A DNA stretch of 64,000 bases from positions 2,046,001 through 2,110,000 of the forward strand of contig NZ_CP019067.1 of assembly GCF_001989615.1 (NCBI RefSeq), written 5' to 3'. Made by a program: the position numbers and the translations under genes. Numbering within the stretch: the first letter of the stretch is position 1; every line of letters begins with the position of its first letter. Positions 42,239 through 51,506 of this stretch are shown one piece after another. Source of the stretch: Halorientalis sp. IM1011 (GTDB taxonomy: Archaea; Halobacteriota; Halobacteria; Halobacteriales; Haloarculaceae). Under the pieces are notes generated by a model. That model saw nothing but the letters and a program-made list of their open reading frames with translations, was not told the origin of the DNA and searched no databases.

Positions 42239-42793
42239 TCAGACACTCGCGTCCCCGGCCTCGCTGTCGGTCTCCCAGGTCGAGTGGAACCGAACGCCGG
42301 AGACGACGATCCGCGCACCACCGTGGTCGCTCTCCTCGATGTCGACATCCCAATCGTAGGCGCGACAGAGCGTTCGGACCATCCCGAGGCCGAGCCCCTG
42401 CCGGTCTGCCCGGGTGCTGTACCCGAGTTCGAAGACCCGATCGCGGTTCTCGGGCGGGATACCGGGGCCGTCGTCCTCGACCGCGAACCCGTCGTCGGTC
42501 CTGGCGAGTCGGACCTGTACGTCCCGACCACCGTACCGAACTGCGTTCTCGAACAGCGCCGCGAACAGTTCCCGCAACTTCCCCGGATCGGCCGACACCG
42601 CCAGATCCGGGTCGACCCCGACCGCGAGGTCGGCCGACGGGGGTGCAGTACCCTCCCACGCGGCGGTCGCCGTCTCGACCAGCGACACCTGCGTCCGCTC
42701 GGACCGGCCCCACAGCCACAGCCCGAAGACGCCGAGCACGGCGAGGACGCCGCTGCCCAGCAGTGCGACCTGGAACACGGCGTCAGTGACCAT
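42239..42793 (-). CDS. Short membrane-anchored HATPase protein (histidine-kinase remnant or partner)
   Basis: 184 residues. One N-terminal membrane helix (about 5-28) leads directly into a histidine-kinase ATPase domain with N box LFENAVRYGG, G1 DDGPGIP, F box and G2 QGLGLGMVR. There is no dimerisation/His-phosphotransfer helix with an H box and no PAS or HAMP domain. The ATP site looks intact. It may regulate another kinase by dimerisation, or be a shortened gene. The ATG at 42793 is preferred over an in-frame start 39 bases earlier. The convergent protease gene ends 15 bases away. Confidence 0.75.
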   Translation of the reverse strand: MVTDAVFQVALLGSGVLAVLGVFGLWLWGRSERTQVSLVETATAAWEGTAPPSADLAVGVDPDLAVSADPGKLRELFAALFENAVRYGGRDVQVRLARTDDGFAVEDDGPGIPPENRDRVFELGYSTRADRQGLGLGMVRTLCRAYDWDVDIEESDHGGARIVVSGVRFHSTWETDSEAGDASV

Positions 42794-42927
42794 CCCTTCC
42801 GAGTTCGGTGATCGTGCTGAAAAACCCCACACTCGAGTTTTTCCGTTCGATAGCCGGGGTCTCGAAAGAAGCGCTTCCGAGCTACGACCCGGACCCGTCT
42901 GGGCCAGTCACGGCTCCCTGCGCTCTC

Positions 42928-43086
42928 ACGGGCTCCGCCCGTTCGAGTCGAGGTCGGAGACCTCGCGCTCCCCGCTCGTTTTTTGGAGGTTCTCCCGTTG
43001 GTCGAACCTCCCTACTCACGGCTCCCTACGGTCGCCGTCACCGGGCGGCGGAGCCGCCCGGTTGCCTGCGAGACCGTAGGTCTCGC
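42928..43086. repeat. Hairpin array between the HATPase and aminopeptidase genes
   Basis: The 334-base gap 42794-43127 contains perfect short hairpins: ACGGGC-TCC-GCCCGT (42928-42942), GAGGTC-GGA-GACCTC (42950-42964), GAGGTTC/GAACCTC (about 42985-43010), ACCGGGCGGC-GGA-GCCGCCCGGT (43040-43062) and GCGAGACC-GTA-GGTCTCGC (43068-43086). The last differs from GCGGGACC-GTA-GGTCCCGC at 47663 by one compensated base pair. Also several CTCACGGCTCCCT-type repeats. No gene seen. Confidence 0.7.
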
Positions 43087-43127
43087 TCCGTTCGTGTTCC
43101 CGTGGCTCTCCCTGCAGTCGAGCCACG

Positions 43128-44222
43128 CTACTCCCACCGAAACACACCGTCTTCCTGCACGACTTCGCCGTCCACTTCCAGCCGGGACCCCTCGTCCATC
43201 CGCCGGATCAGATCGACGTGGACCGCCGACTCGTTGCGCTCCTCGGCGCGGTCCTCGGGGAAGTTCGAGGCGTAGGCCCGCCCGAGCGCCATGTGGACGG
43301 TGCCGCCCATCTTCTCGTCGAAGAGGATGCGATCCGTCGGCCGGTGGATCCCTCGGTTCATCCCGATCCCGAGTTCGCCCAACCGCTTCGCGCCCGCGTC
43401 GGTCTCCAGCGTCTCGGCGATCGCTTCCTCGCCCTGCGCGGCCGCGTACTCGACGACCTCGCCGCCCTCGAAGGTCAGTTCCACGTCCCGGACTCGGCGG
43501 TCGGAGATGGTCATGGGCACGTCGAACACTACTTTGCCTTCGACGGAATCGACGACGGGTGCGGTGAACACCTCGCCGCTGGGCAGGTTGTGGGAGTCGT
43601 AGGCCACCGAGGCCGCGCTGTTGACCGCGATCCGGTTCTCGACGGACATGGTGAGGTCGGTCCCTTCACCGACGATCCGGACCTCGCTCCCGTCGTCGAG
43701 CAGGTCCTTCAGCTGGGCCATCTCTTCGGCCAGTGTCTCCCAGTCCCGGAGGACGGCGTCGTAGACGAACTCGCGGTACTCTTCGTAGGCCATGCCGGCC
43801 TGCTGAGCGAGCGAACGGGTGGGGTGCACAGTAGAAACCCAGTCGGTGTCGAGGCGGGCTTCGCGGATCCCCTCGCGGGCGCGGGCCGCGGCCTGCCGGC
43901 GGTCGCCGGGCACGTCCGCCAGCGCCGTGGTGTTCCGTCCGCCGCCCAGCGACAGGACGCTGTCGGCTCGTTCGTACATGGCAAGTTCGTACTCGGGGTC
44001 GGCGTCGAACTCGCCGTCGTGGCCGCGGAGGTACGCCCGCGATATCTCGTCGGAACTGTAGACGGTCAACAGGTTCGCGCCGCGTTCGCCCAGTTTCTCC
44101 GCGACGGCGACCGCGAGGTCGTGGGCCCCCTCGGACACCCGGAGGACCACGTCGTCGCCGGCCTCGATGCGAGCGCTCCAGTCCACCAGCGTCTCGGCGT
44201 GATCGTAGACGCGCTGATCCAT
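43128..44222 (-). CDS. M29-family aminopeptidase
   Basis: 364 residues. Thermophilic-type metalloaminopeptidase family: MDQRVYDHAETLVDWSARIEAGD at the start, IRIVGEGTDLTM-type core and NLPSGEVFTAPVVDSVEGKV, the conserved ENIP/NLPSGEVFT element. Later TDRILFDEKMGGTVHMALGRAY carries the metal-binding E and H residues. It removes N-terminal residues from peptides in the cytoplasm. The ATG at 44222 is chosen because MDQRVYDHA matches family starts. Confidence 0.9.
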   Translation of the reverse strand: MDQRVYDHAETLVDWSARIEAGDDVVLRVSEGAHDLAVAVAEKLGERGANLLTVYSSDEISRAYLRGHDGEFDADPEYELAMYERADSVLSLGGGRNTTALADVPGDRRQAAARAREGIREARLDTDWVSTVHPTRSLAQQAGMAYEEYREFVYDAVLRDWETLAEEMAQLKDLLDDGSEVRIVGEGTDLTMSVENRIAVNSAASVAYDSHNLPSGEVFTAPVVDSVEGKVVFDVPMTISDRRVRDVELTFEGGEVVEYAAAQGEEAIAETLETDAGAKRLGELGIGMNRGIHRPTDRILFDEKMGGTVHMALGRAYASNFPEDRAEERNESAVHVDLIRRMDEGSRLEVDGEVVQEDGVFRWE

Positions 44223-44330
44223 ACGCGGAGGGTCGCACGGCACGGGCAAAACGCCGGTGGTCGGTCCGCCGGGACCTGGCGAGCAAGCCGTGACAACGCT
44301 TTCGCCCGGGCCCGTGGAATCCGGGTCGGC

Positions 44331-45230
44331 ATGGGCGACATCGACATCAACATCGGGATCGACGTGGATGCGGTCGCGGGCTGGCTCGGCTCCTACGGCG
44401 GCGAGGACTCCCGGGCCGACCTCTCACGCGGGCTCTCAGCCGGCTCCGAGGGCATCCCGCGGATGCTCCAGGTCTTCGAGAGCGAGGGGATCGACACCTC
44501 CTGGTTCGTGCCCGGGCACACGCTGGAGACCTTCCGCGAGGAGATCCAGGCGGTGGCCGACGCCGGCCACGAACTCGGGATCCACGGCTACTCACACGAG
44601 AACCCGACCGACCTGAGCCGCGAGCAGGAGGCGACGATCATCGAGGCCTCGATCGACCTGATCGAGGACGTCACCGGATCGCGGCCGGTGGGCCACCGCG
44701 CGAGCTGGTGGGAGTTCAGCGAACACACCGCCGACCTCCTCGCCGAGTTCGACTTCGAGTACGACTCGAGCCTGATGGAGGGCGAGTTCGAGCCCCGGCA
44801 GGTCAGGGCCGGCGACAGCTGGGAGAAGATCGACTACGAGCAGGCTCCGGAGAGCTGGATGGAACCGTACGAGTACGGCGAGGAACTGGACGTCGTCGAG
44901 ATCCCGATCAGCTGGTACCGGGACGACATCCCGCCGATGCTGTTCATCAAACATCCCTACTACAACATGGGCTACGCCAGCCCGGCGATGATCCACGAGG
45001 AACTGTACCGCGCGCAGTTCGACTACCTCTACGACCGCCGCGGTGCCGGCGTCTACACCCTCACCATCCACCCCGACGTCCACGGCAAACCCCACATGAT
45101 CCCCCATCTGGAGTCGTTCATTCAGTACGTGAAGGGCCACGACGGCGTCGCGTTCAGGACGCTCGCCGACATCGCCGAGACGTACCGCGAGGACCCGTCG
45201 GTGTACGAACCCGAAGGCGAGTACGTCTGA
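44331..45230 (+). CDS. Polysaccharide-deacetylase-family hydrolase
   Basis: 299 residues of the NodB/CE4 fold: INIGIDVDAVAGWLGSYGGED with the metal-binding Asp region, GIDTSWFVPGHTLETF, GHELGIHGYSHENPTDLS containing the H-x3-H metal site, and GHRASWWEFSEHTADLLAEF. The tail has a TLTIHPDVHGKPHM motif. It resembles the PuuE/HpPgdA-like cyclic-imidase and amide hydrolase group, so the substrate may be a cyclic amide, not a polysaccharide. No signal peptide, so cytoplasmic. It starts at the ATG at 44331. Confidence 0.87.
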   Translation: MGDIDINIGIDVDAVAGWLGSYGGEDSRADLSRGLSAGSEGIPRMLQVFESEGIDTSWFVPGHTLETFREEIQAVADAGHELGIHGYSHENPTDLSREQEATIIEASIDLIEDVTGSRPVGHRASWWEFSEHTADLLAEFDFEYDSSLMEGEFEPRQVRAGDSWEKIDYEQAPESWMEPYEYGEELDVVEIPISWYRDDIPPMLFIKHPYYNMGYASPAMIHEELYRAQFDYLYDRRGAGVYTLTIHPDVHGKPHMIPHLESFIQYVKGHDGVAFRTLADIAETYREDPSVYEPEGEYV

Positions 45231-45245
45231 CCGACAGTCTGGCCG

Positions 45246-46223
45246 TCACTCGTCTTCGAACAGCGTCGCGACATCGACGGACACCGCGGCCGAGAGCGCG
45301 ACGAGGAGTTTCAGCCGCGCCTTCTCGGCAGGGAGGTGGCCCGCGAAGACGGCTCCGTGCTCGGCGAGTGTCTGCCCCCCACCCGACGCCCCGTACACCG
45401 GAGCGGTGGACCCGGCGCGACAGCGCGTGGTCACGACGACCGGGACGCCCCGCTCGACCGTCTCGCGGACCGCGTCGCCCAGCGGTGCCGTCGCGTTGCC
45501 CAGCCCGGTCCCCTCGAGGACGACCGCGTCCGCGCCGGCCTCTCGGGCGCACTCGAGCGCGGTCGCGTCGACGCCGATCCCGCTCGACACGATCGGGACC
45601 GACAGGTCCGGGTCGACGGCGGTCCCCGGGAACGGGTCGCTTCGGCTGCCGGGCTCGCGAACGAACCGGACGCCCTCGGGAGTGAACGACGCGACGTGGC
45701 CCGCGTCGGGCGAGGCGAACGCGTCCAGCCGCCGGGTGTGGACTTTCTGCACGTCGCGGGCGGCGTGGAGGCGCTCGTCGAAGGCGACGTAGACGCCGCC
45801 CACGTCGGCGAGTCGGTCGTGGACGGCGGCGCGGACGGCCGTCAGGAGATTCGAGGGACCGTCGGGGCTGGGTTCGTCAGGGCGACGCTGCGCGCCGGTG
45901 AACACCACCGGTACGTCGGCGGCGAACGTCAGGTCGAGGAGGTACGCCGACTCCGCCATGGTGTCGGTCCCGTGAGTGACGACGACGCCGTCGGACGAGT
46001 CGGCGGCGTCCGCGGCCGTCGTCCGGATCTCCGCGGCCGTCTCGAAGTCCAGTTCGTAGCTCGGGATCTGGGCGACCTGTTCGGTCCGCACGTCGGCGAC
46101 CTCTGCCAGGCCCGGGACGGCCTCCAGCAGCGCGTCGGTCGACAGGGTCGGCGTCGCGCCGCCCCCCTCCGCCGTACTCGCGATGGTTCCGCCCGTCCCG
46201 AGGACAGTGACAGTCGGTGGCAC
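45246..46223 (-). CDS. L-asparaginase
   Basis: Hydrolyses asparagine to aspartate and ammonia. 325 residues: VTVLGTGGTIASTAEGG with the first catalytic Thr, VVTHGTDTMAESAYLL with the second Thr/Asp, RRLDAFASPDAGHVASF and VVLEGTGLGNATAPLGD. The catalytic Lys is in the region of the C-terminal half. The chosen start is a GTG at 46223; the frame stays open far upstream but that sequence is Arg-rich and belongs to the shadow of the neighbouring genes. No signal peptide, so a cytoplasmic type. Confidence 0.9.
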   Translation of the reverse strand: MPPTVTVLGTGGTIASTAEGGGATPTLSTDALLEAVPGLAEVADVRTEQVAQIPSYELDFETAAEIRTTAADAADSSDGVVVTHGTDTMAESAYLLDLTFAADVPVVFTGAQRRPDEPSPDGPSNLLTAVRAAVHDRLADVGGVYVAFDERLHAARDVQKVHTRRLDAFASPDAGHVASFTPEGVRFVREPGSRSDPFPGTAVDPDLSVPIVSSGIGVDATALECAREAGADAVVLEGTGLGNATAPLGDAVRETVERGVPVVVTTRCRAGSTAPVYGASGGGQTLAEHGAVFAGHLPAEKARLKLLVALSAAVSVDVATLFEDE

Positions 46224-46284
46224 GCGTAGTCGTTCGCCCGGGACGGAGTTAGTTCGTCGGGGCGGACGGTCGGAGTCCGACCAG

Positions 46285-46806
46285 TCAGACCTCGAACTCT
46301 TCGGCCAGCAGCCCGAACAGGAGGGTGTCGTGGTGCTGTCCTCGAACGTAGTCCTGCTCGCGGAGTCGCCCTTCCTGCTGGAAGCCCAGTTTGTCCAGAA
46401 CTGCCATCGAGGCGTCGTTGTGCTCGAACACGCGGGCAACGACCTTGTGCAGCCCCCGATCGCCGAAGGCGTGGTCGAGACACAGCGCGGCGGCCTCGGT
46501 GGCGTACCCCTCGCCCTGTTCGTTGGGCGCGATCCAGCAGCCCAGTTCGGCGTGGTCCCGCCACGGGTCGACGTCGAAGAGGAAGACGAAGCCCACCGGT
46601 GTCTCCCCGTGGCACGCGAGGAACTGGACGGACTCGTCGTCGTCCTCGACGAAGTTGGCGAGGTCCTCCCGGGTGACCGGCGTCGGCGCGGGCGCGCCGT
46701 GACGGATCGCGGGGTCGTTACCGTGCTCCAGCAGGAAGTCGTAATCCTCGGGGGTGACCGTCCGCAGGTCGACGCGGTCGCCGCGGAGGAACGGTGCGCC
46801 GGGCAT
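46285..46806 (-). CDS. GNAT acetyltransferase, RimJ/RimL-like
   Basis: 173 residues. LRGDRVDLRTVTPEDYDFLLEHG is the usual start of ribosomal-protein or small-molecule acetyltransferases of this clade. CoA-binding region: WIAPNEQGEGYATEAAALCLDHAF; then VFEHNDASMAVLDKLGFQQEG. Substrate unknown, possibly a protein N-terminus or an amino compound. Confidence 0.9.
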   Translation of the reverse strand: MPGAPFLRGDRVDLRTVTPEDYDFLLEHGNDPAIRHGAPAPTPVTREDLANFVEDDDESVQFLACHGETPVGFVFLFDVDPWRDHAELGCWIAPNEQGEGYATEAAALCLDHAFGDRGLHKVVARVFEHNDASMAVLDKLGFQQEGRLREQDYVRGQHHDTLLFGLLAEEFEV

Positions 46807-46864
46807 GGTGAACCGTTCGGACGAGTGATGGAAAAGCGTTCGTCACGCGACCGCGGTCGGTCAC

Positions 46865-47482
46865 TCACTCCACCCGGGTGTTGACCGTCTCCGCGACGCG
46901 GTCGCCGGGGCGGCGCAGTTCCCCGCTCTCGACCTCGTAGACGTAACCCGTGATCGTAACGTCGTCGGGGATCAGTTCGGAGTTTTCGAGGTACTCGACC
47001 TGCGTCGCACAGGCCTCGTCGATGTCGTCGGTCATTTTCACCCATTCCTCGATCCCGGCGCCGCCGATTGTCAACTCCGGGAGGGCGGGATCGAGATCGA
47101 CACCGCCGAGGGCGCCGGCCTTGGCCTGCAGGCCGGAGACGACGGCCTCGTCGCCCGCACTCATCATCCCACAGTCGGTGTGGTTGATCACGATTATCTC
47201 CTCGGTGTCGAAGAAGTTGGTCGTCAGCGCGGCCGACCGGATCACGTCGTCGGTGACCTTCCCACCGGCGTTGCGGAAGATCTGTGCGTCGCCGAGACTG
47301 AGCCCCAGTGCGTCCTCGACGGGGATGCGCTCGTCCATGCACGCGATCACCAGCAGGTTCTCGTCCGTGGGGATCCCCTCGCGTCGTCGTCTGGCCCAGT
47401 CCTCGCGTCGCTCGACCCGCTCGTCGACGGCCTCGTGAACCCGGTCGTGGTCGTGTTCGTACTCGTGGTCGTGGTGGGGCAT
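46865..47482 (-). CDS. Beta-type carbonic anhydrase
   Basis: Zinc enzyme converting CO2 and bicarbonate. 205 residues; zinc ligands Cys48 (VIACMDERI), His101 and Cys104 (NHTDCGMMS), and the Asp50/Arg52 pair are present, giving the open-site type. The N-terminal 17 residues are His-rich (MPHHDHEYEHDHDRVHE), an unusual extension that might bind extra zinc. The catalytic motifs are complete. Confidence 0.92.
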   Translation of the reverse strand: MPHHDHEYEHDHDRVHEAVDERVERREDWARRRREGIPTDENLLVIACMDERIPVEDALGLSLGDAQIFRNAGGKVTDDVIRSAALTTNFFDTEEIIVINHTDCGMMSAGDEAVVSGLQAKAGALGGVDLDPALPELTIGGAGIEEWVKMTDDIDEACATQVEYLENSELIPDDVTITGYVYEVESGELRRPGDRVAETVNTRVE

Positions 47483-47577
47483 GCCCGACTCCTTTCTACC
47501 CGAATCGTGGTAAGGAATAGCGTGCCGGAGATCGCGGCCGGTAGCTGTGACGCGGGCGGTGCGGTCGCCGCCAGCAT

Positions 47578-47744
47578 CCGCGCTCGCTCCGCGAGCGCGG
47601 TTCGCCGGACGCGACCGAGGGGAGCGTCCGGATAGTTTTTATACTAAATTTTTGCGAGTAGTGCGGGACCGTAGGTCCCGCATACCATGCGAACGGGCGG
47701 CTTTGCCGCCCGTGAGCAGAGAGCGGTGGCGGCGAAGCCGCCAC
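47578..47744. repeat. Hairpin array between carbonic anhydrase and valS
   Basis: Perfect hairpins: CCGCGCTCGC-TCC-GCGAGCGCGG (47578-47600), CCGGACGC/GCGTCCGG (47605-47631), GCGGGACC-GTA-GGTCCCGC (47663-47681), CGGGCGGC-TTT-GCCGCCCG (47694-47712) and GTGGCGGC-GAA-GCCGCCAC (47726-47744). The segment 47681-47719 is a 39-base inverted copy of 18198-18236 with one mismatch. It lies 3' of valS and 5' of the carbonic anhydrase gene, and may form the valS terminator. The remaining gap 47483-47577 shows nothing else. Confidence 0.75.
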
Positions 47745-47760
47745 CCGACGAAGTAAAAAT

Positions 47761-50400
47761 TTAGTCGTAGATCAGGATCGTCGCCAGGTCGGTCTCGACG
47801 ACCTCGACCTCCTCACCGGACTCGGCGCGGTGTTCCTCGTGGATCTCGACGGCGTCGCCGGGGACGACGGCGACCTCGTCACCCAGATCCAGTTCGATCT
47901 CGCCGTCGAGCTGTTGCTGCTGTTTCACGTCTTCGGGGTCGGCCTGCTCCAGTGCGCCGACGATCTGGCCGGTCTGGTCGCCGAACTCCGGACCGATGAC
48001 GCTGTGGTCGGGGTCGATCTCGACGGGGACGAGTTCGATGGCGGGCACGCCCTCCCGGACGTGGACGGGGGCGTTGACGGCCTCGCTGAGGTCGTAGGTG
48101 TCGACGGCGCGCTCTGGGGTCTCCTCGGGGTAGACCTCGATCTTGTCGAGGTCGGCGTTCAAGGCGATGCCGGCGTCGGACTTCCAGCCCCGGACCGTGG
48201 CGGCGACCTCGGCGATGAGTTCGCCGGCCATCTCGGCCTCCTCGTCGTGCATGTCGATGTCGGGCCAGTCGGCCGCGTGAACGCTGCCCTCGGTGTGGGG
48301 CAGGCCGTCGTAGGCCTCCTCGGTCAGGAACGGGGCGAAGGGCGAGAGCATCCGCAGGGAGGCAGAGAGCGCTGTCGCGAGCGCTTGCTTCGCGGCGTTT
48401 GCCTCGCCGGGGCGGCCCTCGTAGAGCCGACCCTTGATGAGTTCGAGGTAGTCGTCGGCCAGATCGTGCCAGACGAACTCACGGAGTTCCCGCAGGGCGG
48501 CGTCGAAGCGGTACTCGTCCATGTGGGCGGCCACGCTGTCGGCGACCTCGGAAGTGCGCGAGAGGATCCACTTGTCGGCGTCGCGGTAGGCCGGATCGGG
48601 GCGTTCGAGGTCGTCCTCGCTCAGGTGGCCCGACGCGAACTTCGTGATGTTCCAGATCTTGGTGCCGAACTTCGAGGCCGATTTGACCTCCTTCCACTGG
48701 AACTGGATGTCGCTGCCGGGTTGCCCACCGAGGGCCATCGCCTGTCGGAAGGCGTCGGCGGAGTACTCTTCGACGGCCTCCTCCGGCTGGACGAAGTTGC
48801 CGCGGGACTTGGACATCTTGTTGCCGTCCTCGCCGAAGACCATCCCGTTGATGAGGGCCTCCTCCCACGGGATCTCGTCCTCGATGGCGTCGGTCCGGAG
48901 GATGGTGTAGAACGCCCACGTGCGGATGATGTCGTGGCCCTGCTCGCGCAGGCTCGTGGGCTCGAACTCCTCGTCAGGCCAGCCGCGGACGTACAGCGGC
49001 GTGATCGAGGAGTCCATCCACGTGTCCATCACGTCGGTCTCGCCGGTCCACTCCGTGCCGCCACACTCGGGACACGCCTCGATGGCTGGTCCCTCGTCGG
49101 TGGGTTCGACGGGAAGTTCGTCGGGGCCGGCGACGTGGATGTGGTCGCAGTCCTCGGTGTCACAGAACCAGGCGGGGATCGGGGTCGCGAACACGCGCTG
49201 GCGGGAGATGACCCAGTCCCACTCCATCCCCTCGGTCCAGTCCTCCAGCCGGTCGTACATGTGGTCGGGGATCCAGTCGACCTGCTGGGCGCGGTCGAGG
49301 ATGGCGTCCTGATCGACCTCGACGAACCACTGCTCCTTCGAGAGGATCTCGATGGGCGTGTCACACCGCCAGCACTGCCCGACGGCCTGCTCGGTGGGTT
49401 CGGTGTCGTTCAGGTACCCTTCGGCGTCGAGGTCGTCGGCGATTTCTTCCTTCGCCTCGTCGATCTCCAGTCCGGCGTACTCGCCGGCGTCGTCGTTGAG
49501 CCGGCCGTCCTCGGTGAAGACCATCCGCAGGTCGAGGTCGTGTTCGGCCCACCAGGTCACGTCCTGTTTGTCCCCGAAGGTACAGATCATCACCGCGCCG
49601 GTCCCGAAGTCGGGGTCCGATTCCTCGTCGGCGATGAGTTCGACCTCGTGGCCGAACAGGGGGACCTCGAAGCGGTCGCCGATGCGGTCCTCGTAGCGCT
49701 CGTCGTCGGGGTGAACGGCCATCGAGACACAGGCCGCGAGCAGTTCGGGGCGGGTCGTGGCGATCTCGATGTCGTCGGTGTCCTCGTCGGCCCCCTCGAA
49801 GGTGACGTAGTATAGCTGGCCGTCGACGCCCTCCTCGGTCTCGACCTCCGCGTCGGCGATGGCGGTCTCACACCGGGGACACCAGTTGACGGGGTGTTCG
49901 TCCCGGTAGACGAGGTCGTCGTCCGCCATCTCGACGAAGGACCGCTGGGTGGTGCCCCAGTACTCGGGGTCCATGGTCCGGAACTCGTGGGTCCAGTCCT
50001 GAGAGAAGCCGAGCGTGTGCATCGTCTCTTTCATCGCGTCGATCTGGTCCTCGGTGTGCTCGATGCACATCTGGCGGAACTCGTCGCGGGGCACGTCCGT
50101 CCGGTGGATCCCCTGGTTCTCCTCGACTTTCACCTCGGTCGGGAGGCCGTGGCAGTCCCACCCCTGCGGGAAGAGCACGTCGTCGCCCACCAGTCGATGG
50201 TAGCGGGCGGCGAAGTCCATGTAACACCAGCCCAGCGCGTTCCCGATGTGGAGGTTGCCGGTCGGGTACGGCGGGGGTGTGTCGACGACGTAGTCCGTAT
50301 CGCTCCCCCCTTCGTACTCGTAGACGTCCATCTCCTGCCACTCGTCGCGCCACTTCGGCTCCACCTGGTCCGGGTCGTAGTTGTCGGGTAACTCACTCAT
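47761..50400 (-). CDS. valS: Valyl-tRNA synthetase
   Basis: Charges tRNA-Val. 879 residues of class [14 protein letters not shown] near 47-59, the editing (CP1) domain inserted in the middle, a zinc-knuckle CPECGGTEW region, the [10 protein letters not shown] catalytic loop near 535, and an anticodon-binding domain beginning around 600. The C-terminal coiled-coil arm found in bacterial ValS is reduced, as is common in archaea. Complete and intact. It diverges from the 6-phosphogluconate dehydrogenase gene. Confidence 0.97.
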   Translation of the reverse strand: MSELPDNYDPDQVEPKWRDEWQEMDVYEYEGGSDTDYVVDTPPPYPTGNLHIGNALGWCYMDFAARYHRLVGDDVLFPQGWDCHGLPTEVKVEENQGIHRTDVPRDEFRQMCIEHTEDQIDAMKETMHTLGFSQDWTHEFRTMDPEYWGTTQRSFVEMADDDLVYRDEHPVNWCPRCETAIADAEVETEEGVDGQLYYVTFEGADEDTDDIEIATTRPELLAACVSMAVHPDDERYEDRIGDRFEVPLFGHEVELIADEESDPDFGTGAVMICTFGDKQDVTWWAEHDLDLRMVFTEDGRLNDDAGEYAGLEIDEAKEEIADDLDAEGYLNDTEPTEQAVGQCWRCDTPIEILSKEQWFVEVDQDAILDRAQQVDWIPDHMYDRLEDWTEGMEWDWVISRQRVFATPIPAWFCDTEDCDHIHVAGPDELPVEPTDEGPAIEACPECGGTEWTGETDVMDTWMDSSITPLYVRGWPDEEFEPTSLREQGHDIIRTWAFYTILRTDAIEDEIPWEEALINGMVFGEDGNKMSKSRGNFVQPEEAVEEYSADAFRQAMALGGQPGSDIQFQWKEVKSASKFGTKIWNITKFASGHLSEDDLERPDPAYRDADKWILSRTSEVADSVAAHMDEYRFDAALRELREFVWHDLADDYLELIKGRLYEGRPGEANAAKQALATALSASLRMLSPFAPFLTEEAYDGLPHTEGSVHAADWPDIDMHDEEAEMAGELIAEVAATVRGWKSDAGIALNADLDKIEVYPEETPERAVDTYDLSEAVNAPVHVREGVPAIELVPVEIDPDHSVIGPEFGDQTGQIVGALEQADPEDVKQQQQLDGEIELDLGDEVAVVPGDAVEIHEEHRAESGEEVEVVETDLATILIYD

Positions 50401-50594
50401 AGTTGAGAATGCGCTGATGGGTCGGTAGCCTCGTACAGAATACGTGTGACTGCTGTCCTCGCTAACGTACTACCGACGACATCAGGCCCATACCTCCCGG
50501 TTGTTCCGGTCGACTGTATAACTTTTCGGTCCTGCGCGCCCGGTCACTGCACGCGAACCACAACCCATACCTCACCAGCGGGGAGAGCAGGGGT

Positions 50595-51506
50595 ATGGAA
50601 CTCGGCGTCATCGGACTCGGACGGATGGGCCGGATCGTCGTCGACCGCGTCCTCGACGCGGGCCACGACGTGACTGCCTTCGACATCGACGAGGAAGCCG
50701 TCGCGGACGTGGCCGACGCGGGCGCGACCCCCGCGGAGTCGATTCCCGACCTCGCGGAGCAGCTTGGCTCGGACAAGCGCATCTGGCTGATGGTCCCTGC
50801 GGGCGATCCGGTCGATGCCGCGCTGGAGGAACTCGCACCCCACCTCGACGGCGACGACGTGGTCGTCGACGGCGGCAACTCCCACTTCGAGGACTCGGTG
50901 CGCCGGGCGGAGGCGACCGACGCGGCCTACCTCGACTGTGGCACCTCGGGCGGCCCCGCGGGCGCGGAACTCGGCTTCTCCCTGATGGTCGGCGGTCCCG
51001 AGTGGGCCTACGAGGAACTCGTACCGGTCTTCGACGCGGTAGCGACAGGACCGGACGGTCACGACCGGATGGGCCCTGCGGGATCGGGCCACTACGTCAA
51101 GATGGTCCACAACGGCGTGGAGTACGCGCTGATGCAGGCCTACGGCGAGGGGTTCGAGCTGCTGGCCGACGGGCGGTACGACCTCGATCTGGAGGCCGTC
51201 GCGCGCACGTGGAACAACGGCGCGGTGATCCGCTCGTGGTTGCTGGAACTCTGCGAGGAGGCGTTCCGCGAGGAGGGCAGCGACCTCGGGACGGTCGCGG
51301 ACCACGTCGCGGGCGGGTCGACTGGCACGTGGACCGTACAGGAGGCACTGGAACAGGAGGTGTCGGTGCCGCTGATCTATCAGGCACTCGCCGAGCGGTT
51401 CGACTCGCGCGCGACCGGCGATGGGACGGGACGGTTCTCGCGGCGCCTGGCCAACCGGCTGCGGTACGGCTTCGGCCGGCACGAGGTCGCGCGGCGCGAG
51501 GAGTAG
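50595..51506 (+). CDS. 6-phosphogluconate dehydrogenase, decarboxylating, short (YqeC) type
   Basis: Oxidises 6-phosphogluconate to ribulose 5-phosphate. 303 residues of the short family: MELGVIGLGRMGRIVVDRVL (Rossmann GxGxxG), VVDGGNSHFEDS, LDCGTSGGPAGAE and GSGHYVKMVHNGVEY with the catalytic Lys. The last 13 codons (GFGRHEVARREE plus stop) are copied 218 bases downstream, see the repeat. TATA-like GTATAACT near 50516-50523 is the best promoter candidate, giving a leader of about 45-50 bases. Two paralogues of this family can coexist in haloarchaea; cofactor not determined. Confidence 0.9.
   Translation: MELGVIGLGRMGRIVVDRVLDAGHDVTAFDIDEEAVADVADAGATPAESIPDLAEQLGSDKRIWLMVPAGDPVDAALEELAPHLDGDDVVVDGGNSHFEDSVRRAEATDAAYLDCGTSGGPAGAELGFSLMVGGPEWAYEELVPVFDAVATGPDGHDRMGPAGSGHYVKMVHNGVEYALMQAYGEGFELLADGRYDLDLEAVARTWNNGAVIRSWLLELCEEAFREEGSDLGTVADHVAGGSTGTWTVQEALEQEVSVPLIYQALAERFDSRATGDGTGRFSRRLANRLRYGFGRHEVARREE

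Noticed and set aside
45246-47342. Fusion-like minus-strand frame joining asparaginase to upstream sequence (698 codons)
   Set aside because: The upstream part is an Arg-rich shadow of the GNAT and carbonic anhydrase genes; the asparaginase domain begins at VPPTVTVLGTGG from a GTG at 46223.
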